From the NCBI GenBank assembly GCA_020081605.1, contig JAHREC010000009.1:2604001-2668000 (forward strand): 64,000 bases of DNA. The letters are read 5' to 3'. The DNA is from Albifimbria verrucaria. Taxonomy: Eukaryota > Ascomycota > Sordariomycetes > Hypocreales > Stachybotryaceae. Below the pieces are notes generated by a model that saw only the letters and a list, made by a program, of their open reading frames with translations, was not told the DNA's origin and did not search any database. Shown one piece after another: positions 57,892 through 64,000 of the stretch (the first letter of the stretch is position 1; each line of letters opens with the position of its first letter). The translations under genes and the position numbers were made by a program.

Positions 57892-59853
57892 CTACTCAGT
57901 CGAACCAATGTACCACCAGGGGTCGTAAGTGTCGTTTCCATAAGCCGAGCCCCCAAAACTCAAATAGCCATCAATGTATGGATGTGGGATCTCTTTCAAG
58001 ATATCCTTTGTTTCTCCAAACACCCAGACGGTTTGCATACCTGGTTAATGTCAGTCTCTTTTCCACAAAGTCTCTAATTAGAATTCGAGATGTTACATAC
58101 CCATAACCATATGGCCAAGCACGTGGCAATGCAGCATCCATGCTCCGACATTGTCTTCTGTTATTCTGATACGCCATGCTCGCCAGCCGGCAGTATGGAA
58201 TGGCACATGGACTTCGTCATATATCGATACACCATGGTAGTATCCCTCTTTGCCGGTGTGTAAGTGGCGAATTTCTTTTCGTTCTCGACCGCGTTATACG
58301 TGCCGTTCCCGGACCCAAGATCATAGTAGTGTTCGCCATGGGCATGAATAGGATGGACATCGAAGCCACTTGTGGGACCAGAATTGCTCAGCCAGACAAT
58401 GTCAAGAACTTCACCAACCTTTGCCGGCCAAGCGCGAGTCTTTGGGTCCCAACCATTGTTGGCAATGGCGGCATCATAGTCAGGGGCTGCGCCTCCCATG
58501 TATGCATTGATCAGGTAAGGAATAGCACGGCTGGCTTCATGGTCAGCTTCTGTCCATGTTAGGTTGTTCTGAACCCATTCCAGGCCGCCAACAACCGAGC
58601 CGTTAAAAATCCATCAACAACATGTTGATTGAGTGTGATGTAAACTGTGCGTGTTACTTCAGACAAACGGGAAATTTGGTGTCGGGCTTCAAGGCTTGCA
58701 GCTTGTCTTCCATCCATCTAGTGTACTTGGTGAGGTCTGTGGGAAGAGCAACTGGATTTGTTTGAGGCAGATCTTCAGGTAGGGGTATAGGACTGTTGCA
58801 GAGCTTGGACTTTTGATACTGCAGAATAGCCCAACCAAACGGCTTCTGAGGTCGGTCTTGTGCTTCGAATCGAATCCAATATGATCGCTTACCCTCGGCC
58901 CGGACCTCATCTGCTGTTTTGGTCCGCAGCAGTGCGCTGAATCGCTGGCCACTACCAATTTGGACATAATCTGTCTTGGATGGCTTAGTGTAATGGCCAT
59001 CAGCTTCAATGATTTCCAGCTCGTCGTGTCCTTCAATGCCGATCATAAGGAATGAAAGAGCTGTCTGGCCAATAAATCGTAGGCGATATGTTTTGCCGGG
59101 CTCGACCGTGATGACATATGGCTTGCAGGAATCATCCGTAGCGGTTGCTAGAGACGCGTTTCCTGTGCGATCATTGAGGATGACGGCGGCTGGTTCACCA
59201 GCCCACTTGAAGGGGTTGGCTGTGAGACCTTTAACGATATCGTGATCCTCCCTGGCGTAGTAGTCACCGAAGGCTAAGGTAATATCATCGTCGTACTTGT
59301 ATGGCTTTTTCGTATCGACTGGCTCATCAACAATTAACACTCCGCGGGCCGTCACGCCCTGGAATCCAACATGAGAATGGTAAAAGTAAGTCCCCGCATC
59401 ACCATGCTCAGGGTGGAGCTCGTAGTCAAAGAATTGGTTGGGTGCAATCGGCCATTGGGATATGGATGGAGTGCCATCGGCGAAAGGTGCGACTCTCTGG
59501 GTGAGGCCGTGCCAATGCTGAAAGAACAGTCTTTAGCATGGAATGTCCGGAGAACTGGTTTGCAATGGGTTACTCACCACCGTCACATTCTCATTCTCAA
59601 TCCTGTTCCAAACTCTTACCCAGGTCGTCCTTCCTTCCTCCAGACGAATCGTCGGCCCCGGCGATGTCCCATTAAAGACGGTAGAGTATCGAGATTGACA
59701 ATTGATCGTGATATTTTCGGCCGTCGCGACAAGAACGTATTCTGGCTTCCATGAAGGGCCATGCCTCATGGGTGCTTTAATCCCGGCTGCAAAATGCGAC
59801 GGCAGTAACGCCGTAGCGATGACCGCGAGAGAAGACAAAATGTTGCTCTTCAT
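57892..59853 (-). CDS. Secreted laccase-like multicopper oxidase
   Basis: Oxidises phenolics, pigments or metals with reduction of O2 to water. Exons on the minus strand: 59853-59578, 59517-58101 and 58040-57892, about 614 aa. A signal peptide (MKSNILSSLAVIATALLPSH) is followed by three cupredoxin domains. All four copper motifs are present: HWHGLTQ at the start of exon 2, GTYFYHSHVGFQ, FDVHPIHAHGEHYYD, and WMLHCHVLGHMVMGM. The last gives Met as type-1 axial ligand. Resemblance is to the ascomycete laccase/ascorbate-oxidase-like group. Three one-base shortfalls break the frame: near 58667, at AAAAA 58605-58609 (read DGFFNGSVVGG), and near 58215 (read YRYYDEVHVPFHTAGW). With these restored the reading is continuous. 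Confidence 0.94.
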
Positions 59854-61562
59854 GATGATACACCAAATGACTCAATGACCCTACGGCGACGATGCCAAGT
59901 GGAAAGGAGATCTCAAGGAATGCTCGCGAATCTCTTGGCTATGATGGGGCCAACGGCATCCTTTTCAATGGCCGAAACAAAATGACCAACCAACCCAGTA
60001 TGAGTTCTGGCCTATCGGTGCTGACGACACCCATGCAGATTGCCAACCAGCCCTATGCAGGATCCTTCGTTTGTTTCCCCAGCGGAGACTTTGGCAATCG
60101 ACCCAATCATTAGTGTGCTAGGCTTCGGCCATCTCCATTTAATGTCAGCCGTAGCGCACGATCGACCTCGACGTTCGGATGTTGGGCGGCGGTTCCTGAG
60201 CGAGAGGCAACCCTTGCACAACGTAGTGCGCTATTCATAGTTATATTCCGCCCTGGTCTTTCGAGGGGCTTGCAGATCATGCCACTAACATAGCATGAGG
60301 ACTCCACCACCAGCCATCAGGTCAGTGGAAGCACATGTTCAATGAGTTCGTGAGACCTCGGAGGCGGACATCCGAGTTCTATGTGCTGTAATTGGCCCAC
60401 TGGAGATATCACCACGGGGGCTGAAATTAAATAAAACAAAAAACACCAGGTTTTCATTCCGTTGGTTGAATCAGTCTTTCAAAGCCATGTCTCAAACTGG
60501 TGGTGATAGCTAGCCCAGACCCGTGCACGTTTGCGTGCATTTAACCTAGTGGGCAGCTTAAAGCAATATGGAATGTCTTTAAAAGATGGTACTTTCGCTC
60601 ACGCTCACATGTCTGTCAGAATGCCGACTGTTCAGGTGAGAGCAGCCTTCGCCCGGCCCAACCAGGGCGGAATGGTTTCTCGTGCGCGATGCAGCGTGGC
60701 AGCTTACAGTGGTGGTCTCGGTGCTGACGTGTTACGGTCCCGAGACACAATGTTGGTTCCGTGTCTGCCTCGTCCTTTGCTCAAGACCCAACTAGGGACT
60801 TTGTCATAGTGGAACGTGGTCATGCATTGCAGGTTACACACATTTGCCACAGGCCGCTGATCCAGAACCCTCTTGAAACTCCCTAATTCAGTACGACAGA
60901 TGCACGTCGCCCTGGAAGTTGCCATAAAATTGTATTAGTCCACGAGAAACCCAATATTTGCAACGGCAGAGGCCGCACCAGGCAGCAGATTGCCAATGGG
61001 TTAGGTCATTAGATTTTCAGTATTTTGTTATTCCGTCAAACGCAATTGCAGTGCATGAATTCCCGGGATTTAGTGCAAGTCTTCGCCTGCGCCCCTTGTC
61101 ATTTTAACATTACAGTACTATGATCCTTGCTTGCATGCCCCAAATTCTACCCTAGGCTTGGATCAGAGCAGCCGAGATGAGACGAGCTCCCTGGAATTCT
61201 TAGGTCGCGTTCATATCCCCAATTAGGGTAAGGAAGTGCCACGAGTAACGTACATCGGAGATCAAACACTCAAGGCTCGCACACATACTAGACGTGGAAC
61301 TCACCAAGCAACAGAAGAGCAGCTCTGTACTGCCGAGCTCCGAGATCATTTCAACACTGGGGAAGCAAAGGGAGAATGCTAGTCTACGTTTGTTTAGTAG
61401 ACAAAATTTCAGCAAAAAGCCTACCGTTATAATTGGGAGAGTGAGTGTTAACACAGAAAACTAGTGAATTGCGGACACAAATGAGAATAGTCTAAAATTT
61501 AAAGCTTCCTTTGTACTGCCCTATAATCCTCCATCTGAACCCATTGTCTCATCTTATTTATC
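59854..61562. other. 1.7 kb spacer upstream of the multicopper oxidase
   Basis: Presumed promoter of the oxidase. ORFs here lack supporting features. Confidence 0.4.
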
Positions 61563-61993
61563 TTACCAGCATGCAGACTTCTCAAAGACCATGCCTGGCC
61601 ACCTCTGAAGGCATTCATTGAACCCTGCTCGGTGCCAGTCATTATTCGCCCAAACGTAGCAACTTTTCCCACTCAACATTCTAACCGCATTGGCTGTAAA
61701 TCCAGGGTTCCGTCCGTCACATCGGAACGGCCCTTGACGTCCGGAGTCAAAACAATAACTACATTCCTTAATATAACCATTCCAAGGTGGCCCGGCAGCA
61801 GGATTGAAATCAAACGTTCCAGTACCCTCCATAAAATACTATATCGGTTAGCTGCGGATCAATTGTCAGAACTAATGATCGATGAGACTAAAAAATCGTG
61901 TAGGAGTTTCGCAGTTAGCGCCTTCGTGGATTGCTACTTTCCAGGCTGTATCAGGGCACAGGAAAGGCCAAATGCTGCTACGGAAATATTCAT
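61563..61993 (-). CDS. Candidate small secreted cysteine-rich protein
   Basis: On the minus strand an ATG at 61993 starts a hydrophobic signal-like peptide (MNISVAAFGLSCALI). A one-base shift near GG 61947-61948 joins it to a segment with HEGANCETPTRFF. After an apparent intron, an exon ending 61563 carries six cysteines in about 90 residues (ECSYCF, FRCDG, GKSCYVW, NECLQ, KSACW). A short length, signal peptide and paired cysteines suggest a secreted, disulfide-bonded protein of the effector-like kind. The intron boundaries (a GCTAAC branch and ATATAG acceptor are visible) and phase are not settled. No family is recognised. Confidence 0.42.
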
Positions 61994-63123
61994 GATAACG
62001 ATCGATTTTGAAGACTGGATTTCGCTCTAGGAGAAGTGATTGAGTAATATGGTTATGACCTGGAAACATAAAAACTCTATAGGAGATGAGTTTAACAAAC
62101 ACTTAGGTGGAGTTTTTAAGGAGATTATATACTCTTGCAAAATCACCTACGCGTGTCGAATTTGTCGCATCCCGCAGGCGTCTTCAGCAGATTTCCCGCC
62201 CTATTGTTGTTGGTTTAGTCCATGGAAGGGTTATAAGGTCTTTGTGTGACAACAGGCTTGATTAAAGTGTTCAGACAGGGCTTGAGGGTGTGGTCTTTGC
62301 CATTTTCATCAATTCTTGGTCTCGTCATGTTTGGGGTGGCATCTGACGTTATCATGTTGGTCGTACACGACGCCCTGTCTCTTCCATGAACCTGTTCCAG
62401 CCTGGCACCCAAGCAGCACGCCCGGTCTTACCTACCATAGCACGTGCTAGTTGACCTAACACATCGCATACAGCCGGTGCTGTACCTATTAATGCCCCTA
62501 ACAACAGTCGAGCATGGCCACGAAGTTCTGACAAGAACACGAAGAAGCCGTCAGTGAGTTTTACTACCTGTAATGACCTCGAAAATACCATCATAATAGA
62601 CCAAGTGGATTTCCTCGCACATCATCACCCCAATCCGGCAAACTACTGCAGATTGACAATGTCGTGTATACTGTAAGTGCATGGTGCAGAACCAGCGTAA
62701 GCTCACCTTGCCTAGTACAGACAGCTGAAAATCAATGATGCGTCTATTTAGGACCTGGGTCGTATAGGCTACTGGAGGGTTACGGATGGAACGTAATCGA
62801 GAGGTAGTTGTTGTTCAACAAGATTGACAGGGTATGAGAAGTAGGTTAGGGCAACTGACACTAGCTTGTCAGGTTAATTGATATATTTACGTGTTATTCA
62901 ACATGCATTCTCACAATTCAGCTTGGCTGCAGGATACACTTAATACTCGTGAGTCCTCAACGAGTGTAGTATTCTAGCCAACACAGTCCCAGCCAAAACC
63001 CCCTCCCCGTACTTCCATCTTTGGCCTCCCATATACCCACTTACATGTACATAATCCGTAGTTTGACCCTTAGACCCAGCACCACAAAAAAAAAAAAAAA
63101 AAGAATGGACAGCAAAAGAGAAT
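61994..63123. other. Spacer between the secreted-protein candidate and tRNA-Leu
   Basis: No supported gene. A minus-strand ORF at 62352-62594 lacks supporting features. A run of 17 A at 63086-63102 lies beside the tRNA. Confidence 0.4.
63086..63112 (-). terminator. Pol III terminator region of tRNA-Leu
   Basis: About 10 nt 3' of the tRNA on the minus strand a CTTTTG run occurs, followed by T17. Runs of four or more T terminate Pol III. Confidence 0.75.
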
Positions 63124-63223
63124 TGACAAGAGTGAGACTTGAACTCACGCGGGTTGCCCCACCAGGAAATAACATGTTAAGGTTACCTTAACCTGGCGCC
63201 ATAACCAACTCGGCCATCTTGCC
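63124..63223 (-). tRNA. tRNA-Leu (anticodon AAG) with intron
   Basis: On the minus strand GGCAAGA pairs with TCTTGTC, with one G-T pair. The D-arm is TGGCCGAGTTGGTTATGGCG, and the anticodon stem CCAGG/CCTGG has loop TTAAGG. An intron of about 18 nt follows the base after the anticodon. The long variable arm (TGGGGCAACCCG) is typical of class II tRNA-Leu, and the T-arm is GTGAGTTCAAGTCTCAC. Confidence 0.93.
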
Positions 63224-63450
63224 GCTTCAGATGATCTGATGCTAAGGTTCGCTTGTTTGTGACTAGAAGTACCTAAGCAAGCAAGGGGTCCGTCTGACAT
63301 GACTGACTCCTCCTTCACCTACACTCGTTTCCTCTGACTTCAACAACCATTAATTCCAGCATTCATTAGACTCGTACAGAATTGAATACTATACTGGGAT
63401 TTTCAGATTTAGCAACAGTCTTGTTTCGACTTTACATTCCCGGCCCCAAG
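63224..63450. promoter_or_regulatory. Presumed promoter and 5' UTR of the second F-box gene
   Basis: Short spacer with pyrimidine-rich stretches; no specific motif identified. Confidence 0.35.
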
Positions 63451-64000
63451 ATGGACGGCATCTGTCGTTTGCCTAGTGAGCTGATACGCAAAATTGGCAA
63501 ATACCTCTCTACTCAAGAGATTATTGAAACATCGCTCGCATGTCATGAGCTTTACAACAAGTTCATCTCGATTGTATATGAGAATGTTGATCTGGCTTCG
63601 TACAAGCTTGACAAGAAAATGAATCGGGTCAGAAGAACTGAGCCTCGCCTTTGGCCAGAACTCGAAGATCGAAAACCCAGTGCCATTGACAAAGCCCTGT
63701 ATCTCCGACAGAAGAAACTTATTGTAGCGCTTATGGGTAATCCGGAGCTGGCTTTGAACATCAGGACTCTTCGATGGAGTGTTGTCTTCGACAGTGCATG
63801 GCTTATTGATGCTACGTATGGCACAGAAGAGTATTGTAAGAAGATGCCCAAGCATACAGTCGCACGAAGGATCAGCCGTGTAGACTCTGTTGATTACTTC
63901 AATCTCTGTAATGGTTAGTGGCATTATCCTACTTTTAGTAGCCAGGTCAGTAATACTGTTTTAGATGCATTATGGGCTGCATTTGCTCTCATGAAGAACG
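63451..64000 (+). CDS. F-box protein, 5' part only (runs off the window)
   Basis: The ATG at 63451 starts MDGICRLPSELIRKIGKYL, then STQEIIETSLACHELYN, a typical F-box. An F-box/LRR-like body with NPELALNIRTLRWSVVFD follows. Exon 1 ends at 63913 with donor GTTAGT; exon 2 begins at 63965 after TTTTAG and reads DALWAAFALMKN to the window edge. An open frame extends upstream of 63451 to a TTG, but without an ATG. The likely role is SCF substrate recognition; the substrate is unknown. Confidence 0.85.

Noticed and set aside
62352..62594. 80-codon minus-strand ORF with a hydrophobic stretch
   Set aside because: Too short and unsupported by splice sites or family resemblance.
1..64000. CRISPR arrays, bacterial operons, 5S or other rRNA genes
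   Set aside because: None seen; the DNA is eukaryotic, with spliced genes.

Overview
The window is nuclear DNA of a filamentous ascomycete (Pezizomycotina). A Sordariomycete, probably Hypocreales, is my best guess from the remembered flavour of the PAN3, LSM7 and UBX proteins; that is inference. Supporting signs are many 50-90 nt GT-AG introns with CTAAC/CTGAC-type branch sites, Zn2Cys6 regulators, a CFEM/PTH11-type receptor, a PNP-NACHT-ankyrin NLR, a laccase-like multicopper oxidase and intron-containing tRNA genes.

Layout. 1-17 kb is GC-rich housekeeping DNA: an uncharacterised protein ending in a Zn2Cys6-like motif (-), LSM7 (+), PAN3 (-), a UBA-UAS-UBX protein of the FAF2/Ubx2 type (+) and an LSB5-like VHS/GAT adaptor (+), separated by 1-4 kb spacers. 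At 20.7-22.4 kb is an F-box/LRR-like protein. From 23 kb the DNA is richer in A+T and accessory in content: a Dal5-type MFS transporter (-), an arylsulfatase of bacterial type (+) and a Zn2Cys6 regulator (-), which look like a small sulfate-ester utilisation cluster; then a CFEM-PTH11-like receptor (-) and tRNA-Pro(AGG). A second small cluster at 35.4-41.5 kb has a cytosolic GH5 glycosidase (-), a Zn2Cys6 regulator (-) and a sugar/H+ symporter (+). 43.4-48.3 kb holds a giant NLR (-) with PNP_UDP, two successive NACHT-type modules and near-identical ankyrin repeats. It is followed by an LTR-like element, an interrupted acetolactate synthase (ILV2) gene, an extended SDR, an unidentified membrane protein, a secreted multicopper oxidase (-), a candidate small secreted cysteine-rich protein (-), tRNA-Leu(AAG) (-) and the 5' part of another F-box gene running off the window end.

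A cross-cutting observation: most otherwise well-conserved genes are broken by one-nucleotide indels, nearly all of them one base missing from a G, C, T or A run. About twenty such breaks occur, including in core genes such as PAN3. Systematic homopolymer error in the source assembly is the simplest explanation, so I annotate these loci as single genes and list each break. The ILV2 locus differs: it also has an in-frame TAG and substitutions at invariant residues, so I treat it as a probable pseudogene or strongly diverged copy.
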